Positions 16,439-25,281 of a stretch of 64,000 nt of DNA are shown here, one piece after another (positions within the stretch are counted from its first letter, which is position 1; every line of letters begins with the position of its first letter). The notes under the pieces were generated by a model. The model was not told where the DNA came from. It was given only the letters and a program-made list of their open reading frames with translations, and made no database searches. The position numbers and the translations under genes were made by a program. The DNA comes from Nocardia anaemiae NBRC 100462 (GTDB taxonomy: Bacteria; Actinomycetota; Actinomycetes; Mycobacteriales; Mycobacteriaceae): contig NZ_BDAZ01000032.1 in NCBI RefSeq assembly GCF_001612725.1, positions 62,001 to 126,000 on the forward strand, written 5' to 3'.

Positions 16439-17470
16439 TCAGTCCTCGACGGCTTCCAACGGCAGGCCGATCGGCGCGGGAATCTGCTCGACGGTAATCC
16501 GCTTGCGGAATACCCAGTACGTCCAACCCTGGTAGCCGAGCACCACGGGCGTGACGACCACGGCGGCCCAGCTCATCACCTTCAGCGTGTACGGCGTGGA
16601 AGAGGCATTGTCGATGGTCAGATCGAACATGTCACTGATGGTGGAGGGCAGCACATTCGGATACAGCGACCCGAACAGCAGCACCGTCGCCGCCGCGGTG
16701 GTGACCGCGGTGCCGACGAACGCCCACCCGTCACGATCGGCGAAACCCGCCGCACCCGCCAGCAGCAGCCCGATCACGGCCAGCGCCAACGGAATCCAGG
16801 TCCATCCGGTTCCGTAGGCCAACTGCGTCCACACTCCGAACACACCGACCACCACCGCGGTCGGGACCAGCAGCAACCGCACCGTCTTGGCCGCGTCGTC
16901 GCGCACCACACCGCCGGTCTTCAGCACCAGGAAGACCGCACCGTGCAGCGCGAACAGCAATCCGGTCGTGAGGCCGCCGAGCAATGCGTACGGCCCGAGC
17001 AGATCCCACACCGAACCGGCGATGTGCTTCTTCTCGTTCAGCGGCACCCCGCGCACCACATTCGCGAATATCCAGCCCCACGCCAATGCCGGTACCCAGG
17101 AACCGATTCCGATCGCGGCATCACACCAGGCCCGCCACCGCGCATCGTCGATCTTGCTGCGATATTCGATGGCGCAGACCCGCACGATCAGCGCGACCAG
17201 CACCAGCAGCAGCGCGAGATAGAAACCGGAGAACAGGCTCGCGTACCACTCCGGGAAGGCCGCGAACATCGCACCGGCCGCGGTCAGCAACCAGACCTCG
17301 TTGCCGTCCCATACCGGCCCGATCGTATTGAGCACCACCCGCCTTCGGGTATCGCTGCCCTTGCCGAGGATGGGCATCAGCATGCCGACGCCGAAGTCGA
17401 AGCCCTCCAGCACGAAGTAGCCGGTGAACAAGACGCCGATCAGCAGAAACCAGAACTGTTGCAGATTCAT
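16439..17470 (-). CDS. cydB: Cytochrome bd ubiquinol/menaquinol oxidase subunit II
   Basis: This is the 343-residue membrane subunit of the bd oxidase, with about nine helices. The family N-terminal signature is present: FWFLLIGVLFTGYFVLEGFDFGVG with the conserved Trp, Glu and Asp, then GPVWDGNEVWLL. With CydA it reduces O2 to water at low oxygen tension. It lies 9 bp after cydA and 2 bp before cydD. Confidence 0.96.
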   Translation of the reverse strand: MNLQQFWFLLIGVLFTGYFVLEGFDFGVGMLMPILGKGSDTRRRVVLNTIGPVWDGNEVWLLTAAGAMFAAFPEWYASLFSGFYLALLLVLVALIVRVCAIEYRSKIDDARWRAWCDAAIGIGSWVPALAWGWIFANVVRGVPLNEKKHIAGSVWDLLGPYALLGGLTTGLLFALHGAVFLVLKTGGVVRDDAAKTVRLLLVPTAVVVGVFGVWTQLAYGTGWTWIPLALAVIGLLLAGAAGFADRDGWAFVGTAVTTAAATVLLFGSLYPNVLPSTISDMFDLTIDNASSTPYTLKVMSWAAVVVTPVVLGYQGWTYWVFRKRITVEQIPAPIGLPLEAVED

Positions 17471-17479
17471 GGTCGGCTC

Positions 17480-18967
17480 CTAATATGCGAACGAAAGCTG
17501 TTCGACGGCAGGTTCTTCGGCGCGATGACCGCCGCCGGTGTCGTCCGGCCCGCCGGGCGAAGTCGTCGGTGGCGCTTCGGGTCCGACCACCGTGTACCGC
17601 CGCATCAGGTAGAACCAGACCACCGCGAGCGCGCCGTACAGCAGGGTGAACACCACGAGCGAGGCGATCACGGTGCCCGAGACGTGGTCGGAAACGCCCT
17701 GCTGCACCATCAGCCGCAGGCTCTGGTCACCGGTCGGGTTCGGCGCGACAACCCATGGCTGCCTACCCATTTCGGTGAAGACCCAGCCCGCGCTATTGGC
17801 CAGGAACGGGGTCGGGATGGCGATCAGGCACAGCCACGAGTACCAGCGCTTATCGGTGATCCGGCCACCGCGAGTCAGCCACATGCCGACCAACCAGAGC
17901 AGGATCGCACCGGCCGACAGGCCGATCATGGCGCGGAAGGACCAGTAGGTGACGAACAGATTGGGTCGGTAGTCACCGGGCCCGAACTTCACGTTGTAGG
18001 CGTGCTGCAGATCGGTGACGCCGTCCAGGGTGACGTCGCTGAATTTGCCCTTGGCCAAATACGGCAACACATAGGGCACCTCGAGCACGTGCGTCACGCT
18101 GTCGCAGTTGTTGTGGGTGCCGATGGTCAGCACCGAGAAGTCCGGATCGGTCGCGGTATTGCACAGCGATTCCGCCGAGGCCATTTTCATCGGCTGCTGC
18201 TCGAACATCAGCTTGCCCTGGACATCGCCGGTGAAGAACAGCGCGACACCGGCGATCACGATCACCCACAGTCCCGCGCGTCCGCCGGAGCGCCACATCG
18301 TTTGCGCCTCGAGCACCTTGGCCACCTCGCCGCTGCGCGCATTGCGCACCATCCACCAGCCGCAGATGCCGACGACGAAAGTTCCCGAGGTCAGGAATGC
18401 TCCGGCCACCACATGCGGAAATGCCGCCAGCGTCGTGTTATTGGTGAGCACCGTCCAGATGCTGGTCAGTTCCGCTCGGCCGCGCTCCGGATTGTATTTG
18501 GCGCCGACCGGATGCTGCATGAACGAATTGGCCGCGACAATGAAATACGCGGAGGCATTCACCCCGATCGCGACAAGCCAGATCGTCGCAAGATGCACCT
18601 TTTTGGGCAATCGCGTCCAGCCGAAGATCCACAGGCCGAGGAAGGTCGACTCCAGGAAGAATGCGACGAGTCCCTCCAGCGCGAGCGGTGCGCCGAAGAC
18701 GTCACCGACGAAGCGGGAGTATTCGCTCCAGTTCATGCCGAACTGGAATTCCTGCACGATGCCGGTCGCGACACCGAGTGCGAAATTGATCAGGAACAGC
18801 TTGCCGAAGAATTTGGTCAGCCGGTACCAGTGCTCTTTGCCGGTAACCACCCAGGCGGTCTGCATGCCCGCGACCAGCGGGGCCAGACCGATCGTCAGCG
18901 GTACGAAGATAAAGTGATAGACGGTCGTGATGCCGAACTGCCAACGCGATAAGTCCAGGACGCTCAA
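17480..18967 (-). CDS. cydA: Cytochrome bd oxidase subunit I
   Basis: This 495-residue catalytic subunit carries the hemes. The heme b595 ligand region is GITTVYHF with His18. The low-spin heme histidine is in NTTLAAFPHVVAGAF and the methionine ligand in the later TEMGRQPW region. A periplasmic quinol (Q) loop of the short actinobacterial type follows GDVQGKLMFEQQ. The C-terminal tail is polar and proline-rich. The 5' region contains two related operator-like boxes, the nearer one 19 bp before the ATG. Confidence 0.96.
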   Translation of the reverse strand: MSVLDLSRWQFGITTVYHFIFVPLTIGLAPLVAGMQTAWVVTGKEHWYRLTKFFGKLFLINFALGVATGIVQEFQFGMNWSEYSRFVGDVFGAPLALEGLVAFFLESTFLGLWIFGWTRLPKKVHLATIWLVAIGVNASAYFIVAANSFMQHPVGAKYNPERGRAELTSIWTVLTNNTTLAAFPHVVAGAFLTSGTFVVGICGWWMVRNARSGEVAKVLEAQTMWRSGGRAGLWVIVIAGVALFFTGDVQGKLMFEQQPMKMASAESLCNTATDPDFSVLTIGTHNNCDSVTHVLEVPYVLPYLAKGKFSDVTLDGVTDLQHAYNVKFGPGDYRPNLFVTYWSFRAMIGLSAGAILLWLVGMWLTRGGRITDKRWYSWLCLIAIPTPFLANSAGWVFTEMGRQPWVVAPNPTGDQSLRLMVQQGVSDHVSGTVIASLVVFTLLYGALAVVWFYLMRRYTVVGPEAPPTTSPGGPDDTGGGHRAEEPAVEQLSFAY

Positions 18968-18985
18968 AACCGACCTCCCGCCGAT

Positions 18986-19010
18986 CTACGACATTACGTA
19001 GTAAGAGTAC
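18986..19010 (+). promoter_or_regulatory. Operator-like box A upstream of cydA
   Basis: CTACGACATTACGTAG then TAAGAGTAC. It contains the dyad CTACG/CGTAG, and the same pattern recurs in opposite orientation at box B. It sits 19 bp before the cydA start, where a bound repressor would block transcription. Confidence 0.5.
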
Positions 19011-19096
19011 GCCCGGGAAGGGGCCCATCAAGGAGGCCTACGCCACGACACACCGGCGCATACGCCCCTCAACGACCCGTTTTCCGAGCTCGCCGA

Positions 19097-19118
19097 GTAC
19101 TCCTACGTATTGTAGTAG
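19097..19118 (-). promoter_or_regulatory. Operator-like box B upstream of cydA
   Basis: Read on the minus strand it is CTACTACAATACGTAG then GAGTAC, matching box A except for two substitutions and a 3-nt gap. The boxes are about 110 bp apart and inverted. Confidence 0.5.
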
Positions 19119-19142
19119 GACGAAGATCACGGCCCGGCGAAC

Positions 19143-20060
19143 TCACCAATCGCCGATGGCCCCGGCCCGCTCCACCCCACGGCCCACCAATTCGATGATT
19201 TCGGCCGCATTGTCCGGTGCCATCATGCGCAAACCATCCAGTGAATTCACCCTGGCGGCGAGCGTGATGCTCGAAAGCAGCCAAATGCTGTCGCAGGTCA
19301 GCAGGTCCGCGGTGAACAACGATTCGTAACTGCACTTCCACCCGGCCTTCTCGGCCTCGGCGAACAGCGCGCGCTGGGTAACCCCCGGCAGTACGCCGTT
19401 CTTCGCGGGCGGGGTGATCAACTGCTTGTCGCGCACGATCACCACCGACGAGCGCGGCCCCTCGAGTACCCGGTTCTCGGTGCTGGTGAAGATCACGTCA
19501 TCGGCGCCCATCCGCTGCGCGAACCGCAACGCCGCCATATTGGTGGCATAGGACAGCGTCTTGGCGCCGAGCAGCTGCCACGGCGCGGCCTGGGCCAGAT
19601 CGACCGAGATCCCGCGCGATAGCGACACCACCGCGACACCATCGGTGCGCGCCTTGTGCACCCGCTCGGGCACCGGCAGCACCAGCACATAGGAGGTCGG
19701 CACCGGAACCGCGGCCGCGAGATCACCCGAGGTGACACTCGACGGTGCCGAAAGCTCGGTATCGCGCCCGCGGGTGAGGACCAGCCGCATCAGCCCCTCG
19801 CGCTCGGTCCCCCATTCCTTCGTCGCCGTCTCGACCGCGTCTCGCCATTTCCCCAGCTCGGGCTCGGGTAGATCGAGCGCCTGCGCCGAACGACGCAGTC
19901 GGCCTAGATGAAATTCGATGGCGCACGCGTCACCGGCACGCACCAAAACCGACTCGAAGACACCGTCACCGCGCAGCACGCCGATGTCGTCGGCAAACAA
20001 CAACGGCGCGTCCGGATCCTGGACGGCGCCGTCGAGTGTTACAAGAACTCGATCCACCAT
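19143..20060 (-). CDS. pabC: Aminodeoxychorismate lyase (PLP fold-type IV)
   Basis: The 305-residue protein belongs to the class IV aminotransferase fold. The PLP lysine is in GAKTLSYATNMAA, and the conserved acidic segment is ENRVLEGPRSSV. The reaction assigned by family and synteny (Rv0812) is release of pyruvate from aminodeoxychorismate to give p-aminobenzoate for folate; a D- or branched-chain aminotransferase activity cannot be excluded by eye. TACGCT ends 6 nt before the ATG, so a leaderless mRNA is likely. The upstream region is repeat locus 1. Confidence 0.82.
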   Translation of the reverse strand: MVDRVLVTLDGAVQDPDAPLLFADDIGVLRGDGVFESVLVRAGDACAIEFHLGRLRRSAQALDLPEPELGKWRDAVETATKEWGTEREGLMRLVLTRGRDTELSAPSSVTSGDLAAAVPVPTSYVLVLPVPERVHKARTDGVAVVSLSRGISVDLAQAAPWQLLGAKTLSYATNMAALRFAQRMGADDVIFTSTENRVLEGPRSSVVIVRDKQLITPPAKNGVLPGVTQRALFAEAEKAGWKCSYESLFTADLLTCDSIWLLSSITLAARVNSLDGLRMMAPDNAAEIIELVGRGVERAGAIGDW

Positions 20061-20106
20061 GGGACGAGCGTAGGCGGTGTTCGTTGACCGCGCCTAGGAC
20101 TGTGTT

Positions 20107-20391
20107 GGATTGGCAGCGCCTGCGGCGCTGCGTGTTCGCGGCCCCCTGATGTCTCGCGTCCGAGCCGTCGAGACTCGCGACTACGTCGCATGCGCTTCGA
20201 CGACTCGGACGCGCGACGGGCCGCGAACGTCGCTCGTAAGACTCGCTCCGTTGTGGTTGGTGATGGCGGGAGGCTCGGCACTTGTTGCACGCGTGCTGGA
20301 TAGGCGAGTCCGGGGCCCGCGGCACATCCGCTTCGACGACTTGGACGCGCGACCGGCCGCTCGCAAGCATCTCGTCCATTGGGGTTGCTAA
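20107..20391 (-). repeat. Compound intergenic repeat, locus 1 (two units, minus orientation)
   Basis: This 403-bp gap between divergent pabC and ygfZ is filled mostly by the repeat found also at 23750-23972 and 51391-51552. Unit cores lie at 20188-20260 and 20318-20373. A linker contains GCACGCGTGCAACAAGTGCCG-like sequence shared with locus 2. 20151-20171 and 20197-20217 pair at 19 of 21 positions and enclose a smaller stem (GCGAC/GTCGC), so the DNA can extrude a large hairpin. There is no coding capacity beyond accidental frames. Confidence 0.8.
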
Positions 20392-20450
20392 GAGGCGGAC
20401 GTTCCGCAGCAGTCGACAGCCCGCTGACAGCAAGCAGTCAGGTTCGCGCT

Positions 20451-20456
20451 TAGAGT
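20451..20456 (+). promoter_or_regulatory. -10 box for leaderless ygfZ mRNA
   Basis: TAGAGT ends 7 nt before the GTG at 20464. This favours that start over the in-frame GTG at 20455, which overlaps the box. Confidence 0.5.
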
Positions 20457-20463
20457 GGTTTAC

Positions 20464-21579
20464 GTGTCCGTGGTCGTCGCACCCAGTCCCATCCTCGCTG
20501 TCCCGGGCGCCGTCGCGGGCGCGACCGGTTCGCCGGACGCCGCCGTCGCCTGGCATTACGGGGATCCCTTCCGAGAGCAGCGCGCCGCCGCGGAGCGGGT
20601 GGCGATCGTCGACCGATCGCATCGCTTCGTCCTGAAGATCACCGGCGCCGAACGGCTGACCTGGTTGCACACCATCAGCAGCCAGCACATCGCCAGCCTC
20701 GGTGACGGTCGGTCCGCCGAGAACCTGGACCTCGATCTCAACGGCCGGGTGCTGCACCATTTCGTGCTGACCGAACTGGATGCCACGGTGTGGATCGACA
20801 CCGAGGCCGAACGGGGACCGGCACTGCTGGAGTACCTGGCGAAGATGGTCTTCTGGGCCGATGCCAAACCGGTCGAGGCCGCCGATCACGCGGTGCTGAG
20901 CCTGCTCGGCCCGCGCAGCACCGAATTGACCGAAGCGCTCGGCATTTCCACCCTCCCGCAGACCTACGACGCGGTGCCGCTGCCGGACGGCGGATTCCTG
21001 CGCCGGATGCCGTGGCCGACCGCGGACTCCTTCGATCTGGTCATCCCACGCGACCAACTCGCCGACCGCTGGGCCAGCCTCACCGCCGCCGGTGCCGAAC
21101 CGGCGGGCATGTGGGCCTTCGAGGCACTGCGCGTCGCGGCGCTGCGCCCCAGGATCGGGCTCGACACCGACGAACGGACCATCCCGCACGAGGCCCGCTG
21201 GATCGGCGGCATCGCCGAACACGGTGCGGTGCACCTGGACAAGGGCTGCTACCGCGGCCAGGAAACCGTGGCCAGGGTGCACAACCTAGGCAAGCCACCG
21301 CGCCACTTGGTGCTGCTGCATCTCGACGGCTCCGCCGACGAACGCCCGGCCACCGGCACGGACGTCACAGCGGGCGGTCGCGCCGTCGGCCGACTGGGCA
21401 CCGTCATCGACCACTACGAATTCGGCCCCATCGCACTGGCTTTGATCAAACGCACCGTCCCGACCGATACCGAACTTGTCGCGGGCCCGACCGCCGCCGC
21501 CATCGATCCGGATTCGGTCCGAGCCGACGACGCACCCCAGGCGGGTCGGATCGCCGTCGACCGGTTGCGTGGCCGTTGA
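20464..21579 (+). CDS. ygfZ: Folate-binding Fe-S cluster repair protein YgfZ/CAF17
   Basis: This 371-residue protein has the aminomethyltransferase-like (GcvT) fold. It has the diagnostic YgfZ motif KGCYRGQE, whose cysteine is required for activity in E. coli. It uses tetrahydrofolate in maintenance of Fe-S enzymes. The neighbouring pabC on the other strand supplies folate precursor. The stop overlaps the MOSC gene start by one base, so it heads a three-gene unit with MOSC and asparaginase. Confidence 0.9.
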   Translation: MSVVVAPSPILAVPGAVAGATGSPDAAVAWHYGDPFREQRAAAERVAIVDRSHRFVLKITGAERLTWLHTISSQHIASLGDGRSAENLDLDLNGRVLHHFVLTELDATVWIDTEAERGPALLEYLAKMVFWADAKPVEAADHAVLSLLGPRSTELTEALGISTLPQTYDAVPLPDGGFLRRMPWPTADSFDLVIPRDQLADRWASLTAAGAEPAGMWAFEALRVAALRPRIGLDTDERTIPHEARWIGGIAEHGAVHLDKGCYRGQETVARVHNLGKPPRHLVLLHLDGSADERPATGTDVTAGGRAVGRLGTVIDHYEFGPIALALIKRTVPTDTELVAGPTAAAIDPDSVRADDAPQAGRIAVDRLRGR

Positions 21580-22271
21580 TGCAGTCCGATAGCGCTCGGG
21601 TGCTTGCCGTGTGCGTCGTCCATGCCGAACTGGAGGTGCCGACCCGGGTCGGCCGCACGGCCATCGACAAGCGCCCTGTTCCCCATCGCGTCGCCGCGCG
21701 GGCCCACGGTCTCGACGGCGATTATGTGTGCGACACCAAAAATCACGGTGGCGTGCATCAGGCCGTCTACGCCTACGCCGAGGAGGACGCGCGGCGCTGG
21801 AGCGAGGAACTCGGCCGCGACCTGCCAGCGGGTTGGTTCGGCGAGAATCTGCGCATCACCGGACTCCCGGTCAGTGATGCGGTGATCGGTGCCCGCTGGA
21901 CCATCGGTGACACCCTGCTCGAGGTGAGCGCACCACGCGTGCCGTGCTCGACCTTCCAGCACTGGTCCGGCGAATCGCACTGGGTCAAGCGGTTCACGCT
22001 GCGCAGCGATACCGGCGCCTACCTGCGCGTACTCACCGAGGGCTCGATCGGCGCCGGCGACGAGGTCCGCATCGTGCACACCCCCGAGCACGGCATCACC
22101 GTCCGGGACCTGTTCACCGGCCACGATCCCGATCTCCTCGCGATTCTGCTCGCGGCCGAACCGACCATCTCCGATGATGTGCGCATGCAGATCGAGCGGC
22201 ACGGCCGCCGCCACGCCAATGCCAGTCGTGCGCGTGCGCAGCGCGGCGAACCGACAGGAGCCGAGCTATGA
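21579..22271 (+). CDS. MOSC domain protein (YiiM type)
   Basis: The 230-residue protein shows the MOSC core. AHGLDGDYVCDTKNHGGVHQAVYAY and FGENLRITG are followed by VSAPRVPCSTFQHW with the conserved cysteine that handles sulfur. MOSC proteins bind molybdenum cofactor or reduce N-hydroxylated compounds (YiiM). ATG 21579 overlaps the ygfZ stop by one base, and the 3' end overlaps the asparaginase start (ATGA). Confidence 0.85.
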   Translation: MQSDSARVLAVCVVHAELEVPTRVGRTAIDKRPVPHRVAARAHGLDGDYVCDTKNHGGVHQAVYAYAEEDARRWSEELGRDLPAGWFGENLRITGLPVSDAVIGARWTIGDTLLEVSAPRVPCSTFQHWSGESHWVKRFTLRSDTGAYLRVLTEGSIGAGDEVRIVHTPEHGITVRDLFTGHDPDLLAILLAAEPTISDDVRMQIERHGRRHANASRARAQRGEPTGAEL

Positions 22272-23212
22272 CGGTCGAACTGGTCGAGGTCGTCCGCTCC
22301 GGCTTCCGCGAATGCGTGCACAGCGGTTCGGTGGTGATCCTCGGCGCCGACGGCGAACCGACCCTCGCGCTCGGCGAGGTGCACGTCCCGATCTTCCCGC
22401 GCTCCACCAATAAGCCCATGCAGGCGATCACCTTGCTGCGCAACGGCTTCGAACCACTCGATGATGCCGAGCTGGCTATCGCGACCGCATCGCACTACGG
22501 CGAACCCGATCACGTCGCCCTGGTCGAGCGCCTGCTCGACCGTTTCGGCTTCGACGAGAAGGCCCTGGAATGCCCACCCGACCTACCGCAGGAGGAGCGC
22601 GCACGGGCCGAGGCGCGGCACGAACCGCGCCGCGTGTACATGAACTGCTCCGGTAAGCACGCGGCCATGCTCGCCACCTGCGCGGTCAATGGCTGGCCCA
22701 CCGAGGGCTACCTGGACCAGGCGCATCCGCTGCAGCAAGCGGTGATCGCCACCGTTACCGACCTCACCGGCGAACCCGAGACCGACCTCGGCATCGACGG
22801 CTGCGGACTGCCGATCATCCCGGTATCACTGGTGAATCTGGCCCGCGCGTTCGCGGCCATGGCTACCGCCGCGCCCGGTTCGCCGCAGCGGCGCGTCGCC
22901 GATGCGATCCGCACCAATCCGCGAGTGATTTCCGGCACGAACGCTCCCGATTTATTGACCATGCAGGCCACCCCGGGCCTGGTCTGCAAGATCGGCGCGG
23001 ACGGTGTGCACGCGGGTGCGCTACCGGACGGAACGGCCTTCGCCTACAAGATCGCCGATGGTCACGACCGCGCGCGAATCCCCCTGACGCTGGCCATTCT
23101 GCATCGCATGGGCATCGAATGGACCGCCGCGCACGCCGAACTCGCGGCGCCGCCGGTGCTCGGCGGCGGTGCCAGGGTCGGGGTCATCCGAGCGATTCCC
23201 GGGGTCCTCTGA
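22268..23212 (+). CDS. L-asparaginase of the Rhizobium etli AnsA (ReAII) type
   Basis: This 314-residue protein lacks the classical type I/II asparaginase motifs. It matches the ReAII-like class, with the cysteine-containing motif MNCSGKHAAML near residue 120 and IDGCGLPIIPVSL near 180. It would release ammonia from asparagine in the cytoplasm (no signal peptide). It is the last gene of the ygfZ-MOSC-asparaginase unit. Confidence 0.83.
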   Translation: MTVELVEVVRSGFRECVHSGSVVILGADGEPTLALGEVHVPIFPRSTNKPMQAITLLRNGFEPLDDAELAIATASHYGEPDHVALVERLLDRFGFDEKALECPPDLPQEERARAEARHEPRRVYMNCSGKHAAMLATCAVNGWPTEGYLDQAHPLQQAVIATVTDLTGEPETDLGIDGCGLPIIPVSLVNLARAFAAMATAAPGSPQRRVADAIRTNPRVISGTNAPDLLTMQATPGLVCKIGADGVHAGALPDGTAFAYKIADGHDRARIPLTLAILHRMGIEWTAAHAELAAPPVLGGGARVGVIRAIPGVL

Positions 23213-23386
23213 GCGGCGGCCCGGCGGCGACAAGCGGGCAAACGGCACCACTTCGGGAGTTCTTCCGCCACTCCTGGAAGCGCGACTGCCGGACACACGC
23301 TAAAGTGTCTGTCAGGAAGAGTATTAATTCGAACGGGGCCGCCAACAAACCCCAGGCCGCCCCGCAGTGACGCGAGGGGGTCAGCC

Positions 23387-23596
23387 ATGGGCCGTGGCCG
23401 GGCTAAGGCAAAGCAGACCAAAGTCGCACGCGAGCTGAAGTACAGCTCCGCGCCGACTGACTTCGCGAGCCTTCAGCGCGAGCTTTCGGGTAGCCCCACC
23501 TCCCATCGGAGTGGTGTGCTGTCCGATGAGCATGACGCGGACGAATCCTCATCCCGCTGGGACGAGGACGACGACTACAAAGACTGGCGCCGCTGA
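23387..23596 (+). CDS. DUF3073 family small acidic-tailed protein
   Basis: This 69-residue protein has a basic N-terminus (MGRGRAKAKQTKVARELKY) and an acidic C-terminus (DEDDDYKDWRR), which identify the actinobacterial DUF3073 family (Rv0810c). The function is unknown; the charge layout suggests nucleic-acid or protein contacts. GAGGGGG lies 8 nt before the ATG. A -10-like TAAAGT at about 23303 leaves a long 5' leader. It is followed by an unusually strong terminator. Confidence 0.85.
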   Translation: MGRGRAKAKQTKVARELKYSSAPTDFASLQRELSGSPTSHRSGVLSDEHDADESSSRWDEDDDYKDWRR

Positions 23597-23609
23597 CTCG
23601 GTAGACGAT

Positions 23610-23639
23610 GAAGGGGGAGGCCGACGGGCCTCCCCCTTC
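23610..23639 (+). terminator. Strong terminator after DUF3073 gene
   Basis: The 13-bp perfect stem GAAGGGGGAGGCC/GGCCTCCCCCTTC has a GACG loop. It lies 13 bp after the stop. Confidence 0.85.
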
Positions 23640-23686
23640 ACCCGTTGACGCCGCGTGACCGGACTAACCATTCGAGGCTTGCACAG

Positions 23687-23724
23687 CAACAGCGTCCCGC
23701 ATCCGACGATGCGGGACGCTGTTG
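23687..23724. terminator. Second perfect hairpin in the DUF3073-purM gap
   Basis: The 16-bp stem CAACAGCGTCCCGCAT/ATGCGGGACGCTGTTG has a 6-nt loop. It may terminate transcription arriving from purM through repeat locus 2, or back up the preceding terminator. Confidence 0.6.
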
Positions 23725-23749
23725 TGAATTCCCGTGCGCCACAAGCGCC

Positions 23750-23972
23750 AACCACATCGCGCGAGTCTTACGAGCGACCGTTCGCGGCCCGTCTCGCGCC
23801 CGAGCCGTCGAAGCGCATGCGACGCAGACCCCGGCACCCGATCACTCCGCACGCGTGCACCAAGTGCCGAACGCTGCGCCGTCGCCGACCACGACGGAGC
23901 GAGTCTTACGAGCGACCCGTTCGCGGCCCGTCTCGCGTCCGAGCCGTCGAAGCGCATGCGCCGCAGGCGCGG
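23750..23972 (+). repeat. Compound intergenic repeat, locus 2 (two units, plus orientation)
   Basis: Two units (23750-23825 and 23886-23972) share the core CGAGTCTTACGAGCGACC, GTTCGCGGCCCGTCTCGCG and CCGAGCCGTCGAAGCGCATG. They are separated by a 60-bp linker that includes CGCACGCGTGCACCAAGTGC. This occupies most of the convergent gap between DUF3073 and purM. Confidence 0.8.
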
Positions 23973-23986
23973 CCAAAAACTCAGAC

Positions 23987-25066
23987 TCAGAAGCGCGGGT
24001 GCTCGCCGACCAGAACGGCGCGTATCGCGTCGGCGTCCTTGGCCTTCTTGACGGTGCCGAGGGTCCAGCAGACGATGTGGCGTGCCGTCAGCACGGCCAG
24101 CGCCCGGTCGACGTCCTCGGGCGCCACCACGGCGACCATGCCGACGCCCATATTGAAGGTCTTCTCCATCTCGACCCGATCGACCCGGCCGCGCTGGGCG
24201 ATCATCTTGAATACCGGCGCCGGATTCCAGGTGCCACGATCCAGTTCGGCGACCATGCCCGCGGGAATCACCCGGCCCAGATTCGCGGCCAAGCCACCGC
24301 CGGTGACGTGCGCGAAGGTGCGCACATCGGTTTCCGCGATCAGCGCGAGGCAGTCCTTGGCGTAGATGACCGTCGGCTCGAGCAGTTCCTCACCGAGTGT
24401 GCGGCCGAACTCCTCGACATGGCCGGTCAGCGACATCCGGTCGATATCGAGCAGCACCTTGCGGGCCAGGCTGTAGCCGTTGGAGTGCAGACCCGAGGAA
24501 CCCATGGCGATCACCACATCGCCGGGACGCACCCGGTCCGGACCGAGCACCGAATCGGCCTCGACTACGCCGACCCCGGTCGCGGACAGGTCGTAGTCGT
24601 CCGGATCCATCAGGCCAGGATGTTCGGCGGTCTCGCCGCCGAGCAGTGCACAGCCCGCACGCACGCAGCCCTCCGCGATGCCGGAGACCAGTTCGGCAAC
24701 CTTCTCCGGGACGACCTTGCCGATGGCGATGTAGTCCTGCAGGAACAGCGGCTCGGCGCCACAGACCACCAGATCGTCGACCACCATGGCGACCAGGTCG
24801 AGGCCGACGGTGTCGTGCTTGTCCATCGCCTGGGCGACCGCGATCTTGGTGCCGACCCCGTCGGTGGAGGCCGCGAGCAACGGCTCACGGTAGCCACCCT
24901 TCAGTGCGAACAGCCCGGCGAATCCGCCGAGCCCACCCTGCACCTCGGGTCGGCTGGCCTTCTTCGCCAATGGCCCGAACAACTCGACTGCGCGGTCACC
25001 TGCCTCGATGTCCACGCCGGCCGCGGCGTACGAAGCACCGGCACCACTGGGGGTCTGCTCAGTCAT
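23987..25066 (-). CDS. purM: Phosphoribosylformylglycinamidine cyclo-ligase (AIR synthetase)
   Basis: This 359-residue ATP-dependent enzyme makes aminoimidazole ribotide in purine synthesis. Family motifs are STDGVGTKIAVA, DLVVCGAEPLFLQDYIA, GGETAEHPG and SSGLHSNGYSLAR. ATG 25066 (MTEQTPSG) is preferred to the TTG at 25084, because the purines GGAG that could serve as ribosome site lie inside that extension. The stop is 14 bp from repeat locus 2. Confidence 0.95.
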   Translation of the reverse strand: MTEQTPSGAGASYAAAGVDIEAGDRAVELFGPLAKKASRPEVQGGLGGFAGLFALKGGYREPLLAASTDGVGTKIAVAQAMDKHDTVGLDLVAMVVDDLVVCGAEPLFLQDYIAIGKVVPEKVAELVSGIAEGCVRAGCALLGGETAEHPGLMDPDDYDLSATGVGVVEADSVLGPDRVRPGDVVIAMGSSGLHSNGYSLARKVLLDIDRMSLTGHVEEFGRTLGEELLEPTVIYAKDCLALIAETDVRTFAHVTGGGLAANLGRVIPAGMVAELDRGTWNPAPVFKMIAQRGRVDRVEMEKTFNMGVGMVAVVAPEDVDRALAVLTARHIVCWTLGTVKKAKDADAIRAVLVGEHPRF

Positions 25067-25254
25067 TTTCGGGGAAAGCTCCAAACCGAATCGGCGGATA
25101 GATGCCAGCTCACGCTACCGGAGTCACATAACAACCTTGCAGCGGACGTCGCGCTGGACGGCCACCACCAGTGCCAACGCGACGGCTCCCAGCCTTCCCG
25201 GAACTTCGGCCGGATGTGAGTTCCAGCAGACATGGTCAGCGGGCCGATGGTCGG

Positions 25255-25273
25255 GCGCGCGAATCTCGCGCGC
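25255..25273. terminator. Hairpin between the dpp operon and purM
   Basis: GCGCGCGA/TCGCGCGC has a 3-nt loop. It lies 55 bp beyond the stop of the dpp ATPase gene, with no T run. It is the only clear structure in the 262-bp gap besides the 27-bp repeat. Confidence 0.45.
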
Positions 25274-25281
25274 ACTCGACC

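Noticed and set aside
16943..18952. 669-codon plus-strand frame opposite cydA/cydB
   Set aside because: It is the complement of well-conserved cytochrome bd genes and is rich in His/Arg/Gln without any recognisable domain.
23756..23972. CRISPR-like spaced repeats
   Set aside because: Only two units of about 75-85 bp, not identical, no cas genes, and the linker is itself conserved at other loci. It is a dispersed intergenic repeat, not an array.
23655..24365. Arg/Ser-rich translated frames across the repeat loci
   Set aside because: The similar peptides seen at 20.1, 23.8 and 51.4 kb come from the DNA repeat being read in different frames; there is no consistent frame or start.
25067..25084. 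TTG at 25084 as the purM start
   Set aside because: The extension contains the only ribosome-site-like purines and adds residues not typical for PurM.
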